DNA of 64,000 nucleotides from Ichthyophis bannanicus (GCA_033557465.1 CM066032.1:1313692191-1313756190); one strand, 5' to 3'. Shown: positions 20,717 through 32,999, counted from the stretch's first letter. Notes: generated by a model not told the origin, from the letters alone. A program made the numbers and translations.

Positions 20717-21361
20717 TTAGCCTGTATCTATTTGAGTATTCTGTTCTGAGGGTGTATTGTAGTGTAATATGAATAAGTGAGTTTTTAATTTTTTTCTAAA
20801 TTCTTTTATATCAGACAGCAGGCGAATGTTGTCAGGTAGATTGTTCCAAAGAATTGGAGCAGAGTGTGAGAAAGCTCTCTTATTTGTTTGTTTTCTGGCT
20901 TTTGTGAAATCTTTTGGTATTGTTAAGGTATTTAAGTTTCTGCTTCTTTGAGATCGTTTATCGATGTCTATATTAATCAGTGTATTGAGTGCCGATGGTG
21001 CAAGATTATTTATAAGTTTAAATGTAGTGACAAGAATTTTATATTTGATACGGGAGTAAATAGGTAGCCAATGAAGTTCAGCCAAAATTGGTGTAACATG
21101 TTCAAGTGGGCTTATATACATAATCATCCTAGCAGCTATGTTCTGAGTTATTTGTATCTTTTTAATATTTTGTTTTGAAATGCCATTAAGTATTGTGTTT
21201 GCAAAATCAAAATGTGGGGTGATGATAGCATGAATTATATTAATAAAGTCTTGTAGATGAATCAATGGTCTTAATTGTTTTAGAGTTTTGAGTTTGAAAT
21301 GTATTTTTTTAGTTAGATATTTTATATGTGAATCCATATTTAGATTATTGTCAAGTATCAC
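20717..21361 (-). pseudogene. L2-like ORF2 C-terminal domain
   Basis: This 214-codon frame continues the preceding RT after a stop or frame break of about 10 bp. It includes 'MDSHIKYLTKKIHFKLKTLK', 'ITPHFDFANTILNGI', 'ITQNIAARMI', 'LAELHWLPIYSRIKYKILV' and 'FSHSAPILWNNLPDNIR', the standard ordered blocks of L2-type ORF2 after the RT core. It ends at a natural stop followed by the 3' UTR. Confidence 0.85.
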
Positions 21362-21372
21362 ACCTAAATATT

Positions 21373-23037
21373 TTATTTCTTTTTTGTATTTATTTCATGA
21401 GTATCTAGTGTGATCGTGTTTGGGGGTATGTATGTTTGATTTTTAGTGATGAATAATATATCAGTTTTAGTAAAGTTGATAAGTAGATTTTGTTCTTTGA
21501 GCCATTCAGTTAGTTCATTAAAACATTCTGTTATTTTTTGAAGAGGTGGGTGTGGGATTTCAAATGGGAGGTAGAACATTATATCATCAGCGTAGATATG
21601 ATAATAAACATTGTGACGTTTAAAGATGTTACAAACTGGTTGTAAGTAAATATTAAATAATAGCGCAGATAATGCAGAGCCCTGCGGAAGACCCTGAGTT
21701 TGCTTGAAGGTGTTAGAAATTTGGGTATGGATTCTTACTGTTTGAGTTCGGTTTGATAGATAGGATTTGAACCAATTATAAACAGTAGATGTAATTCCAA
21801 TTTGTTGAAGCCTGTTTAACATTATTAAGTGATTAACACTGTCAAATGCAGCTGATATGTCAAGGAAAACAAGAATAAAGGCTTGTTTAGGATTATCAAT
21901 ACCTCTTAATATTGTGTCATAAAGGATCGTTAGCAAGGTTTCTACTCCATGGAAGGGTCTAAAGCCATATTGGTGTTCATCAAGGAGGTTTAATGTGTCA
22001 ATAAAGTCTTGTAGTTGAATTTGTACAATTTTTTCAATAAGTTTGGCCATAAAAGGAATACTTGATATGGGCCTGTATGATTTTGGGGATAATTTATCTA
22101 ATGTGTTATTTTTAAGTATAGGTCGTATTTGAACGTGTTTGAGAGATGGTGGTAAGTAGCCTTTTTGTAAGGATAGGTTCACTAAGGGTAGAATGAAAGA
22201 AGAGAGTATTGAGAAAGTCTTCTTTATCCAATCAACTGGGCATGGATCAAGGTATGAGGTTGTTGTATTAATGTTAGTTATTGTAGTTTTGAGAGTAGAT
22301 TTTGATATTAAGTTGAAATTGGTCCAGTTATCAAATGTAGTTTGCTTTGTTTGTGTTTGAATTTGTGGTTGAGTAATATGTAATGGTGTTATTTGTAGCT
22401 TTGTTTTATTGATATAGTATTGAGCTAATTCTTGTGGGGAGATATCAATTGATATTTCATCAGAATTTAGTGTTTTGTTTGTTAGTTTTTGTACTATACA
22501 GAATAGTTCTCTTGGGCGATTAGTGGCTCTTGAGATTATATTAGAATAATAATTTTGTTTGGAGTTGTTTATTGTTTGTTTATAAATTTGTAGTGTATTA
22601 GTGTACTTCTCATGATTTATTAATGATTTTGATTGTCTCCATTTCCTTTCATCTTTTCTTAGTTGTCTTTTTAATGTTTTGATAGATATATTAAACCATG
22701 GAGCATGTCTTTTTTCAATTTTATTGTTTATATTTTGGTGTGATTGGTTTGGATTACTTTCAGCTGCTTTAGAGATTATATTGTTCCAGTTTTTGATAGA
22801 TTCTTCAAGATTTGTGGGTGTTTGTGTTAGTTGTGGTATTATTTGATCTAGAAATTTTTCTTCATTAAATTTTCTGAATCTATTAGTTTGAGGACATTGT
22901 GGTCTTTTAGTTTGATTGTTGTAGGTAATGGTTATATTGAATTTTAGAAGATAGTGGTCAGACCAGGGGACTGGAATGTTTGAGAGGGATTCATAGTTAT
23001 AGGTTGTGTAGAGAGTTTGGTAAGAAGACCATGTCAA
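21373..23037 (-). pseudogene. L2-like reverse transcriptase, 554 codons open
   Basis: The frame starts inside ORF2 after the endonuclease ('PVPWSDHYLLKFN' carries the SDH box). It continues with the linker, the RT entry 'PKSYRPISSIPFMAKLIEKI', 'EHQYGFRPFHGVETLL', 'LVFLDISAAFDSVNHLIMLN' (first catalytic aspartate), 'GLPQGSALSALLFNIYLQPV' and 'YYHIYADDIMFYLP' (catalytic YADD intact). It stops near 21,373 after 'LDTHEINTKKK', and the protein resumes after a small break. The GDFNLP motif of the endonuclease lies upstream near 23,140, in another frame. All visible RT catalytic residues are present. Confidence 0.85.
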
Positions 23038-23320
23038 GAGTTTTTCCTTTATTGTGTGTTTGTTCAGTTATTATTTGGTGAAAGTCCAAATTATGTATCA
23101 TTTCTAAGAATTGATTAGAGTGATTGTTAGGTGTTGAAGGAAGATTAAAGTCTCCCATAAGTATTACAGGATTTGTATCTGAGGATGATGCTAGTAATTC
23201 AATTAAATTGTAAATTTTATCTATGTTGTATTCTGGCGGTCGATATACTAGTGATATAGTTATGTTATATTTATATATAGTTATATTTTGTGCACTAAGG
23301 TTATATAGAGGGTGGCAGAA
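23038..23320 (-). pseudogene. L2-like endonuclease fragment
   Basis: Minus-strand translation of 23,050-23,260 gives 'SLVYRPPEYNIDKIY' and 'VILMGDFNLPS', the second of which is the catalytic GDFN motif of EEP-type endonucleases. It joins the 554-codon RT frame through a frame break at about 23,040. The first half of the endonuclease is missing. Confidence 0.75.
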
Positions 23321-23330
23321 TCAAAAGCAG

Positions 23331-24155
23331 CCACCCTAATTGGGGGATGTTAGAGTGATAGCATACATCTACTGCTAAGGCTCAAAATGGAATGGTCATG
23401 CGCACAAAGCATGTGGGATTGGTAAATTTCCTGGATGGATCCTTTACACTAAGGACTGTGCTTCTCCCTGCAAAAAACGCATGGTTAGTAATGAAAGGAT
23501 TAAATCATTTTGCTATTGTATTCCTCTTCAGGAGTGACTGTGATGGCACAGCCTTGGGAATGGTCAGAGTGTCCATGAAGAGATCTAGTCAGCATTCCTG
23601 AGAAGGGGCTTGGAGTGGGAAAAGAAAGAAGTCTGCCTACTCTCTCAATGCAAGCATTTTGTGATAAGAAGAGGCAGCGACTCACTGATGAACTTCCAAA
23701 TTTCAGGAGCAAGTAGGACCCAAAGTGCCTGAAAAGGAGGACGCCTGTCTCTGGGTCTTAGTCCTAAGCAGTAGAAGTAGAGAACTATACAGAAAAATGC
23801 CTGCAAGGGTGCTTCTGACCTTTCACTTGCTGATGTGGCTTTGAAGTAGGACTGGACCAATTAGGCAAGTCTAGGCTGCTTCTGAAGGGCAGCAATGAGC
23901 AGCAGCAGTCAAAGATCTTGATGATCCTGACAGCCACAGAAACTCAAAGAGTCATTTGCACATTCTTTTACTGGCAGGAAGAGTGCTCACACATTTAAAT
24001 ATTACATTTTGCTTTGTATTTATAAGTATAGTGCCCAATATTGAAAATGATTAACGTGGTTAGTAGACCTGCTAATTGCATTAATTGCAATGATGTGTTA
24101 GTGCTGCTGAATATCCCCATGAGCTGCTACTGAACACCCCAATGCTGATATTACT
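23331..24155. other. No recognisable feature
   Basis: Nothing supported. Small open frames on both strands lack family motifs. Confidence 0.4.
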
Positions 24156-24301
24156 CAAAAAGGAGCCAGATGTTCGTATATGCTAACGAGGTGGAGGGAT
24201 GCCACGCCCTTAGTAGGGTAGCCACCATACTAGATGTGTAGCACTTTGCAAGTCAAGCAGTACCTTTCAAGAGTCAGGCCATAAGCAAGTAGGGAGCTGG
24301 G

Positions 24302-24667
24302 TCATCCATCATGATCAGACCCTGCCGTAGAAGACCCGGGCAGGATCTGAGGCGGAGAATTGAGGCCTGGAGGAGGTGAATGAGGTTGGCATACCATGGC
24401 CTCCGAGGCCAATCTGGGGCCACCAGGACCACCCTGCTGGGGTGCACCTCTATGTGCTGGAGAGCCCTGCTGATTATTGCCCGGGGGGGGGAACAGGTAT
24501 AACCGAGGCACCATGGACCACAGCGGAACCAAAGCGTCGAGCCCTTGCAACCCTTTCTCCTTCCTCCAACTGAAGAATGTGGGCATCATTGCATTTACTG
24601 CTGTCGTCATAAGATCCATGTCAGAATGTCCCCAGGCCTGAACTATTTGCTGAAAGACCCAGGACAC
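24302..24667 (-). pseudogene. DIRS-like methyltransferase-type domain
   Basis: The frame begins 'VFQQIVQAWGHSDMDLMTTA' and has '...NAMMPTFFS' and 'LYLFPP', which matches 'RIFQEWGTPDIDLFASPWN', 'PRFCS' and 'LYAFPP' of the intact copy. Further on, in another frame, 'VVLVAPDWPRRPWYANLIHL' matches 'MILIAPRWPRQVWFPLLLQL'. In DIRS elements the domain after RNase H is described as related to DNA methyltransferases; its role is unknown. Confidence 0.65.
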
Positions 24668-24673
24668 AAACTC

Positions 24674-24871
24674 CTAATCTCCACAGTTGAGGAGGTGATA
24701 GCTGAGGAAGTCCACCTGTACATTGTCCACCCCAGTGATATGCTGTTTCAACAGAGCCAACAGATGATGCTCTGCCCAAGGGAAGAGAATGGCCATCTCC
24801 CTGGCCACCCTCGGCCACTTTGTTCTACCTTGACGGTTCAGATATGACACTGTGTTCGCATTGTCGGACAT
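24674..24871 (-). pseudogene. DIRS-like RNase H C-terminal part
   Basis: A 65-codon frame reads 'MSDNANTVSYLNRQGRTKWP', then 'LLALLKQHITGVDNVQVDFL'. This is parallel to 'VQTDNQVAMFYINKQGG' and 'LLAVYLPGVQNTRADRLS' in the intact DIRS. The SDN aspartate is a catalytic residue of RNase H, which removes the RNA strand. The last catalytic D is kept (VDFLS). Confidence 0.7.
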
Positions 24872-25618
24872 GATGCAAATTTCTTGAGTGCAGGAGTGGT
24901 AGAAAGTTCAGCTGGGCTAGGTGGATCACCCATGCCTCCAGGTGGTTTATGGTTCAGCACACCTCCAGTGGGTCCAAGACCCTCGAGATGTCTGGTTCAG
25001 GCAATGAGCCCCCAACCCGAGAGACTGGCGCTGATGGTCACCAGAATTCAGCGAGGAGTCTCCAAGGGAATGTCACGGAGCAGATGGTCCAGTGAGAGCC
25101 ACCACAGGAAACCAGCCCAAGTCAAGTGGGGGGAAGCAGTAACCGCTGGTCATAGTCCTCTGAGACAGGGGACCAGTGAGAGAGAAGAGACCACTGGAGG
25201 TCCCTCATGTGTGCCTGGGTTCAAGGGACAATATCAATTGTGACTGCCATGGACCCGAGAACCTGCAAATAATCCCACACTTGGGGGCTGCACTGCATGA
25301 GAAACACCCGGATCTGTGACGAGAGTTTGCAGAACTACTCCTGTGTCAAGAAGACCTTTCCCTGTAGATTATCGAAACGGGCTATGAGAAATTCTATGAC
25401 CTGAGATAGTCATTCTTGGCATGATTTACTACCCAGCCAGGACTGTCCAGGAAGGATACCACACGGCCTACAGTCTGGCAGGCTTCAGAAAAGGAGCTTG
25501 CTCTGAAGAGCCAATTGTCCAGATAGGGATTTACTCAAATACTTTGCTTTTATAAGGCTGCCATCACCATGACTTTTGAGAAGGTGTGTGGAGCTGTAGC
25601 CAGGCCGAATGGCAGAGC

Positions 25619-26023
25619 TCAAAACTGAAAGTGTTGGACAAGAATGGTGAAGCGTAAGAAATGTTGCTGATCCTCACGGATATGAATGCAGAAATACACT
25701 TCTGCAAGGTCCATAGAGGCGAGGAACTCCCCTTTCTGAACCGCCTGAATAACTGACCGTAGCATCTTCATGCAAAACCAAGATACCCGAAGCACACAGT
25801 TGACCTCCTTGAGATCCAGAACAGGACAAAATGATCCATCCTTCTTGGGCACTACAAAGTAAATGGAGCATTGGCCTGACCCTTGCTCCAAAGGGGGGAC
25901 TTGCCGGATGGCCCACAAGAGGAGGAGATGTTGGAGGGTGGTGTGTATGGCAGATCTTTTCTTGGGTGCACTGTAGGGCAAAATGACGAAGGCCTCTCTG
26001 ATGGGGTGTAAGCAATTGACCAC
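25619..26023 (-). pseudogene. DIRS-like reverse transcriptase N-terminal part
   Basis: Contains 'IYFVVPKKDGSFCPVLDLKE', 'GEFLASMDLAEVYFCIHI' and 'QQHFLRFTILVQHFQF', equivalent to 'YFLIPKKTGGFRPILDLREL', 'CSLDLQDAYTHLLIHP' and 'RKYLRFLFKGSHYQYRV' of the intact copy. The first catalytic aspartate is visible in SMDLAEVY. The YLDD half between 25,600 and 24,900 is not in an open frame. Confidence 0.7.
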
Positions 26024-26032
26024 ATAACCATA

Positions 26033-26908
26033 CTAATTTATGCAAAGGACCAATTGGTCAGAGGGGATTAGAGCCCACTTCCAGGCATACAGCACCACCC
26101 TGCCTCCTACTGGCAGTGGAACCCCAGAAGGTTGCTCTACCTCATCAGCGGGAGGAGCGGGTGGCACCAGAAAACTTTGCCAGGCTTGTATAGGCATCCT
26201 TTCATTTACAGATGCCAAAAAAAAGGCTGTGACCTCTGGCCAGGGTGCCCTGACAAGGCTTGTGCAAAATGACTTACCAGGTTGATAGAGCCGGGAGTTG
26301 CGGAAATGGGATCGAGAGGAGGATGGAAGATAGGACCGCTGTCCAGAGCGGTGCAACGATGCACGAGGCTTGTCCTCCGGCAGGTGCTGGGGCTCGATTT
26401 CTCCCAGATCCTTGACTAGTTTGTCAAGGACCTTGCCAAAGAGCAACTTACCCTTAAAGGGGAGTTTGGCAAGCCACACCTTAGAGGCTGCATCAGCCGA
26501 CCATTGGCGAAGCCAGAGCCAGTGATGAGCTACTGTCACAGTGGCCACTGAGTGAGCTGAAAGATGAAGCAGATCATAGGAGGCATCCACTAAGAAGGCT
26601 GTAACCGATTCTAAGCAGGCCAACGCCGGGTCCTTCGGCAAGCACTGGATCCATCGCAGAAGGTCCCGGGCTGCCAAACCTCCACAAATGGAGGCCTGGA
26701 ATGCCAGAGTAGAGGAGGAAAACACCATCTTGAGGAGCCCTTCGACCTTCCTATCATGTTGGTCCCAAAGCGCTGCACCGCCCTCCACTGGGATAGTGGT
26801 GTGCTTGGTGTCCCCCGCCACCAGAGCGTCTACCTTTGGATATGTGAGCCATCTATCGAGCTCCGCAGGGGACCAAAGATAATATTGCACAGGCACTGTG
26901 CCATTCAC
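26033..26908 (-). pseudogene. DIRS-like gag C-terminal region
   Basis: A 291-codon minus-strand frame. The segment 'AHHWLWLRQWSADAASKVWL' and 'LPFKGKLLFGKVLDKLVKDL' parallels 'AARRLAWLQASDLEPWVLDG' and 'LPCTGENLFGAEWQV' of the intact DIRS gag at 33.2-35.0 kb. DIRS gag proteins are thought to package the RNA. The C-terminal part is rich in R/S/H. The frame begins at GTG, and the N-terminal part upstream (27-28.6 kb) is too decayed to define. Confidence 0.65.
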
Positions 26909-28680
26909 AAGGGCAGATCAGGTGAGTCCCACTCCTGAGAGACCATCTGTTGGAGCTCCATAAGAAAGGGAAAAGTTCTAGAGCGTTTTCGAATGCCCTG
27001 TAGGATAGCATGGGATCAGCCTGAGATTGAGGCAGTGTTGGGTCTTGTGCAGGCAGATCCAAGAGGCGCAAAGCTTCCACCACTTGTACAATCAGAACTG
27101 GGAGCTCATACTTGCGAAAGAGTTAGATAGTGTGCAAGCCGTTCTGATCTTCGCCTGAGGCTTTCAAGAGGAACCACTTATCATCCTCCCTGTTGGAAAT
27201 ATCCAAGCTGTCTTCCACTGAAAAGGTCTCGGAAAGCACCTATGCCCAGTCCCCTGAGGCCGATGAGACCTCCTTAGGTGGGCAGCCCTTCCTAGGAGCC
27301 AAGGCTTCTTGGGTGTGCTTCTGGGACCCTGATACAGACTTCCGTGAGGCTCTATGAAGAGAGGGAGGATCTGGATCTGCATGTCAGAGGTCCCATGCCT
27401 GCCTGAAAAGCACCAGGAAGTTCTGCAACCTCTGGTCCTGCAACAGTTGTGCTTGAGATGTGTCCGGCAGTTAAGAGGCAGATGCGGTTGGTTGGGGCAG
27501 CAGAGGAGTGGAAGAATGGCTTCAGCTGAAGGAAGGCCCCCAATATCCTCGGGAGGCAATAGCGGAGTGGAGGCAAGGCACCCCCCCCCCCCCACCTCCT
27601 GAGTGACAGACCAGGAAGTCTCGCCCGGGTGAGAAGAGCAAGATGAGCAGATCTTGTCATCCAGGTCCCTGCATTTGCAGCTTCAGACAATGCATCTCTG
27701 AAGGGAGGAAGGCATGATGAGAGACTGAGTCCCTGAGGGTTGTTAGGCATTCAGGACCTAATACTCAAGTGACTGTGCCCCCGCACTAAGCCCCATTGAA
27801 GAGAAACTCCCCAAATCAAAGGCAGTTAATTTCCTGCCAAAAATGGCCGCCAAGGCTGTCCAGGCCGCACTGCCAAGGAAATAAAATAGCCAACGTGAAA
27901 TTTCCCGCTGAAAATCCCTGCGTCGCTGAAGCACCACATGGCCCTATCAGAAGAGTGCTGTTGTCAGGAGATGTTCGCGTGCCCACACGGGTCCAGGGAA
28001 TCAGAAGATAAGCGAGGCAGGAGGCAGCCAATTGAGCCGTTGTTGCAGCGTAAAATATAGACCGGCATAGAGCAGATGCAGGATGCAGTGCTTACTAATA
28101 GCAGACCGATTGATGAGCAGGGGGGGGGAGGGAGGGAGAGCAGGGAGGTGTGCTGAGACTCACTGTGAATCCTTCGGCAGATAGGAGCAGAACAGGAGAG
28201 CCAAGCACTGCTGTACCATACTGCACAAAACTAAGTAATCCCTTTTTTATTTTAAATCTTGGCTAAGCTAGAGTAACTAAGGCTCTCCCTGCTAGCGACC
28301 TGCAATTCTGCAATGGTCCTCATGGCCAGGAGGCTGGCACCCCTTCAGAGGGAAGCTGCAGAGTTCCTCGTGACCAGGAGTTGAACCCTGTGCTGGTGCC
28401 GGAAACTCCAGAGTGGCACCTCCTGCTTGCCTGGACATCTCCAGGGAGCACAGGAATTCCCAAAAATGAAGGAACTGTCAAGGGAAAAACAGGAAAGGAA
28501 CCATCATCTGCTGAAGAGAGAGAAATACTGAAGGTGATCCCTAGGGGTACCGCCATATAGCTACCAGGGCTCAACTAATCAAGCTTCTGATATCTTTCTA
28601 TGTCTCCAGCATCTGCTGGTAGGGGACTTAACCAGTTTGTCTGGGCTGCTCTAGCAGGATGAGTTGGAATGCATTTTCAT

Positions 28681-29054
28681 ACGATTGTTGTGGGAGAGCT
28701 GGTGTTGGGATGATCGTGATTGTTGAGTTTAATTATCAAAATTTGGGGGGGGGGCATAAAGCTGCGGATTTGCCTAGGGTGCCCAGTACCCTTGCACCAG
28801 TCCTGCACTGATGCAGAGAAAGCTGCTTGGCTGATGCTTAATCCAGGAGTCCATGAGGAGAAGAGATTGTGAAGGAGAGATTCACACAGTTGCAAGATCA
28901 GGTAGGAGAGTAGTTTTATAACAGAGTGCCTAGATTTGGAGTTAGGTGCTTATGTGCCTTTATAAAATAGGCTTCAAATTAGCACTATCCCTATCCAGCA
29001 GCTAGAATGAAGGTGCAGACATTATGCCTGCTTGGCTGCAGGAGTCAGTGTCCA
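28681..29054. other. No recognisable feature
   Basis: Contains a G run near 28,745; nothing else supported. Confidence 0.4.
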
Positions 29055-29712
29055 TGTGACACAAGAGGTCCCGATTGGACCCCTACAGCAATCTAGGACA
29101 AACAATAAAAAAGAACAATCTGCTTTACAAAGGTAAAGTTTTTTTTATTATATTTTGTTCTCTGTTATAACAGGGGTCACACTGCAATGGAATACAAGCA
29201 AGTGACCCCTCCTAGAGGAAGTACAAACGTTTTATACCTTTTCTAAGCCAGGAATATACAGAAGGAGTAAAGGAGTGAAAGGGGAGGGAAACATCCCAAA
29301 GTTTTCCCATGGTCACAATTTAGTCTATTGCTGACAGGCAATTTCTCTGAAGTTGGTAATGGGAGAGAAGTTTATGCAAGGGATTTGTTCTTCAAAGGGA
29401 CTTTCTTCTCAGGAACAGCTGGGGCTCTTAAGGTTGACTATTGGTAGTTTGAACATAATTGTCTCTGTGAAGGTCAGCTATGTCTCTAACCTGCTATCTT
29501 CAGAGAGGGAAGGAGGAGGTGGAAGGAGGTGTATCTTACATTCAGGTCTGAGCTGAGAAAGTTTGCTTTTTAGCTAAATGTATCAGGTTCTATGTTTCTA
29601 TATATAAGCAACACAATGTTTTACAGAAACTAGCAAGCCTAAAGCTGCATCGGGAATGTTCTCACAGCATAATTATTTCCTAAGGCCTAAGAGCAGAATT
29701 TTTCCTACAACA
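29055..29712 (-). mobile_element. Solo-LTR-like segment
   Basis: Read on the minus strand the segment begins 'tgttgtagg' at 29,712 and ends 'tgtgtcaca' at 29,055, so it has TG..CA termini. In between are a TATA box (minus TATAAAA at 29,236-29,230) and, about 80 bp further, AATAAA (29,149-29,144), the order of U3, R and U5 in retroviral-type LTRs. No gag or pol is found on either side, so this would be a solo LTR. I found no matching target duplication (tcca versus ctaa), which weakens the call. 'TGG' follows the end directly, as a primer binding site would, but I cannot identify a tRNA. Confidence 0.45.
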
Positions 29713-32700
29713 CTAATATAGCCAGGTTGAAACTTCTAGAAGCAGACTATTAAAACTACTGCTTATGACAACTCTCTCTGTGTGTTCTAGTATGCATTAA
29801 TGAAACAAACTTTAAGAGAGAAAGGAAAGAGAGAAAAGCATGATGGAGGGAAACATGGGCGGGGGGGAGGAGGGTCCTGCTGAAGGTCCAATTTACTGTC
29901 ACACATGCATAGAGCAGGCAAGCACATGCATAGGTCAGCATATTTTATAGTCAACATGCAAATACTTCCTGACCCTGCCTGCCCTTCACAGGCCACATCC
30001 CCAGCAATGTACATGTCCTCATGTCACTGTGTGTAATTTTCCACCTGCTGCACTACTGTAAGACCCATTTTGCACACGTGTATGGACACGCAGGCACTAA
30101 ACTGACCTCCTTTAGGTCCAGAGGGAACCCAAAGTCCAACAAAAGAGAAGTCAGATGTCCCCGAAGTACAAAAAAGGATGAAAACCTTCTTCTGCATTCT
30201 ATACTTGTATGCTGCGAAAATCCATCATGACCTATGACTGACTGTTTTCTTTGAGGAAAATGTATCTGTCAAGAGACTTTTCTTTTGAATAACCCTTCTC
30301 TGTGGTGTCTCTTTGAGCCAGAAATTATGTGCCAAGGGCCTTGAGATAGAGAATTCCTCCCCCATCAGAAAATCGGGATGGTCGGGAATTAAGTAAACTC
30401 CTAGCTTCTAACGAGTACCCAAAACAGCGGCTGCCTCTTTAATCTTGCTCTATAATGTTCATGTCTGCAGCTGTGATTTAACAGCCTGGTATTGTTATGG
30501 TTGGTCGTAAGACAGGAAGTCATTTAGAATCACTTGTTCAATGCCACAGTAGGTTAGACTCAGACCATCAGCCCCTCGTTCTTTCACATTATGAGACAGA
30601 GCTGTTCTTACAGTTAATTGCTTCTTTAAGGCACAAATCGTGCATATAAAAGTTTAGCTTCATTTTCTTCCTGTTGGCTGCCTGTATTAAGTATTTAAGT
30701 GCTCAGGCACTGCAAGACACTGTGGAATTTGGACTAGTTAGAAACAGATTGCATAGTCACTGCCTATTTGTGTCACGTCGAGTTGCTGCTGGTAATTGAA
30801 AGAGGCAGAGGGTTGGTTCGACTAATCTGATATGCAGTGCAAACCTAGAAGAAAGGAATTGTCATCAGGATCAATTATGCTTATCGTACATGGGGATGAA
30901 CAGTCGCCGCCTTTCCCTGCCCATTCTGTTCCAGAATTCTGCGTGCATGTGAGCCGAGTATGCTTTGTTTTGGTGTGGGAAGTGACAGACTAACCAGCCT
31001 AAGAGAATACTAGTCTATACTAATTAACGGCTAGCTACTAATGTGCACTACCATGTTACATATTAATGGTAGTAGCACATGTTATTACCAATAACTAGGT
31101 CCTATTGAATAAAATGGGACCTGCAGTAAAATTAGCACAATAGCGGTGTCAGTGCATACTACCACAGTAGTACACATTAGTAACTCTAGTTATTAATTTG
31201 AAAATGTTAGCTTTGTGAAGATCAGTAGCAGTCACGACTTTACATGTAACACTTTCTAATTCAGCATTCCTTCGGAGAGAGTTTGAGTAACCAAACCTGT
31301 CCTAGAAGAACTGGAATTGTTGTAGGTTGTAATTTTTTCTGTTGAGCCAATAAAAAGATATAATAGTTCATGAACTTTCAAAACCAAATGCTGTTTCTCA
31401 TCAGATGCCCTCTCTGAGATCCTGACAACTCGCAGGCTATACATATGTTTTGCTGACCCTATAAACAATATCATAACCTATGAATAGTCCAGTCTACAAC
31501 AACATAAATGGTTAGACTTTGCAATGGATCTTTTCTCATGTCCACAGTGCCTCAAACAGGCACTTATGGTCTACTGACCATGCCTGCTAAAGTTATAAGA
31601 AAACAACTCTTGATCCTATAGCAAGACTTCATCTATCTTTAACATGTTGCTGAAAATAGGGAGAAGGTCTTCTCTGCACCCAGTGACCTTAGCTTCTCGG
31701 TGAAAGAAATCAACTTAGAGCTGTCTTACTTTGACAGATGTCATTAGATTGCTGAGCCAATAAGGGTATAGTGTATATTTTTCCTCCCTAAATCACTATC
31801 ATCCGTTCTAAGGGATGGGGACATTTTTATTCCCTGCCTACAGAACGCCTGCTGTTTTTCTGGACCATGAATAGACTAGAATCAACCAAGAGCTTCAATT
31901 TACCCAGCCACTCACTTGAATTGACAAAAAAGAAAATGATAAAATGCCTGTACATGAAAAAGAGCAAAGTGCAGCAACATATTTTTATTTTGTTTTTGAT
32001 GGAAAGTCTATCCCCAGACTGAAATGGTTTCCGCTCCCACTGTGCAGATTCCGTCTCACATTTCTTAGGAACGTTCTCTTTCTCTCTGTTTTAGTCCTGT
32101 AGATAGAGGAAGTGAAGTAATGTTCTGCTCTTAATGTCAGACTTCAAGGTGCATTTTCCATCTATTAGCCAGTTTTAAGGATCAAACAAAACGCCAACAG
32201 TGCAATTTGCCCAAGATTTTGCTAGCATCTATTTTGTGCATTTGTTCAGCTCATGTATAAAATTGAAAGTTTTGCTTTCCCATGACTACCAGAAGAAGAA
32301 AAAAAAAACATCAAAATAAATTGAATATGAAAAAAATAAAAATAATCATCATCGGATGGATCTTATACCCCAATGAGCTAAAATTAAAAAGCAAATATAG
32401 ATATAACAGTATGCTTTGCTTAACTTTCTACTTTTTTGTATATATGCATTTTTTGCCTTCCAGAAATTCTGGAGAAAATTGAAAGCCTTGCACAACACTG
32501 TTTGAAAACAGCTCAAGCAAGTTGCACTGCAGGCTTTCGGGCTAGAGGATTATCTTATTTTTGAATGGCTATTAAATTGGATCTGAATTTTCTTGAATAT
32601 CCCAAAATAAAAAAATGAATAATGCATTTTTCCACATAAAAATATATGTTGTAATTTCTATACAAATGCAGGACTACTTTGATGGTACTTTACATTTCCT

Positions 32701-32838
32701 TAGATCCTAACAATAGTTGGATCTGTACTTCCTGGCAAGTCTGCTCAGTTCATTTCAAATTTTTAATTGGTCCTTAAATGTAATGTGAGCATATGAGGAA
32801 TCATCTGTTATTTCATAGTACAAAATGAACAATATAAT
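29713..32838. other. No gene seen; one possible dispersed repeat
   Basis: AT-rich with only short frames. The part at 31,320-31,420 ('gccaataaaaagatata', then a minus 'catctgatgag') resembles a dispersed repeat end common in amphibians and reptiles; I cannot name the family. 32,282-32,345 is A-rich and the short frame there is a by-product. Confidence 0.4.
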
Positions 32839-32999
32839 CTCCAGGAACAAGCAGGAATAAGTCCTCACATATGGGTACGTCGGTACCGACGGAGCCTGCG
32901 CAGGAAAGCTCCCCAGCTTCCTAGAATGGAAGCTTTTGGGACCTCCCACTGCACATGCGCACTGCCTTCCCGCCTTCCTGAACAGCTCTCCTCAGTTTC
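32839..32999. repeat. DIRS left inverted terminal repeat
   Basis: Begins 'ctccaggaacaagcagga' and runs to 'cctcagtttc'. It is the reverse complement of 38,262-38,422 with only a few differences in the outermost 35 bp. It includes a perfect 14-bp palindrome 'cgtcggtaccgacg' at 32,878-32,891. It lacks the 30-odd terminal bases present in the right repeat. Confidence 0.9.

Larger units (their letters stand above)
20424..23330 (-). mobile_element. L2-like LINE, AT-rich (copy 3)
   Basis: A long L2-like LINE on the minus strand, 5'-truncated inside the endonuclease near 23,330. The order is endonuclease end, RT and C-terminal domain, then a 3' end with 'gtaaaccgcacttgatac', 'gcggtatataaataac' and a (TAAA)n tail at 20,424-20,452. 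Codon use is strongly A/T-biased, unlike the pyrimidine-rich copy at 4.6 kb, so it belongs to a different subfamily. Only one or two frame breaks occur (near 21,365 and 23,037), suggesting a moderately young insertion. Confidence 0.85.
24156..28680 (-). mobile_element. DIRS-like element, degenerate (copy 1)
   Basis: Minus-strand remains of a DIRS-type retrotransposon in the order gag (26,908-26,033), RT (26,023 to about 25,000), RNase H (24,871-24,674), methyltransferase-like domain (24,667-24,302) and a short start of the tyrosine recombinase that is cut at about 24,156. The likely 5' end, near 28,580-28,680, holds 'ccaactcatcctgctaga' (minus), a sequence type seen at ends of amphibian DIRS elements. 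No matching right inverted repeat or internal complementary region remains. It is a different lineage from the intact element at 32.8 kb, because gag and RNase H differ strongly in sequence. Confidence 0.75.

Noticed and set aside
24376..25243. Plus-strand open frames across the degenerate DIRS-like element
   Set aside because: They are antisense shadows of the RNase H and methyltransferase-like region read correctly on the minus strand.
29030..29054. Retroviral primer binding site next to the LTR-like segment
   Set aside because: Only 'TGG' fits directly after the LTR end; the following bases match no tRNA 3' end that I can identify and no internal region follows.
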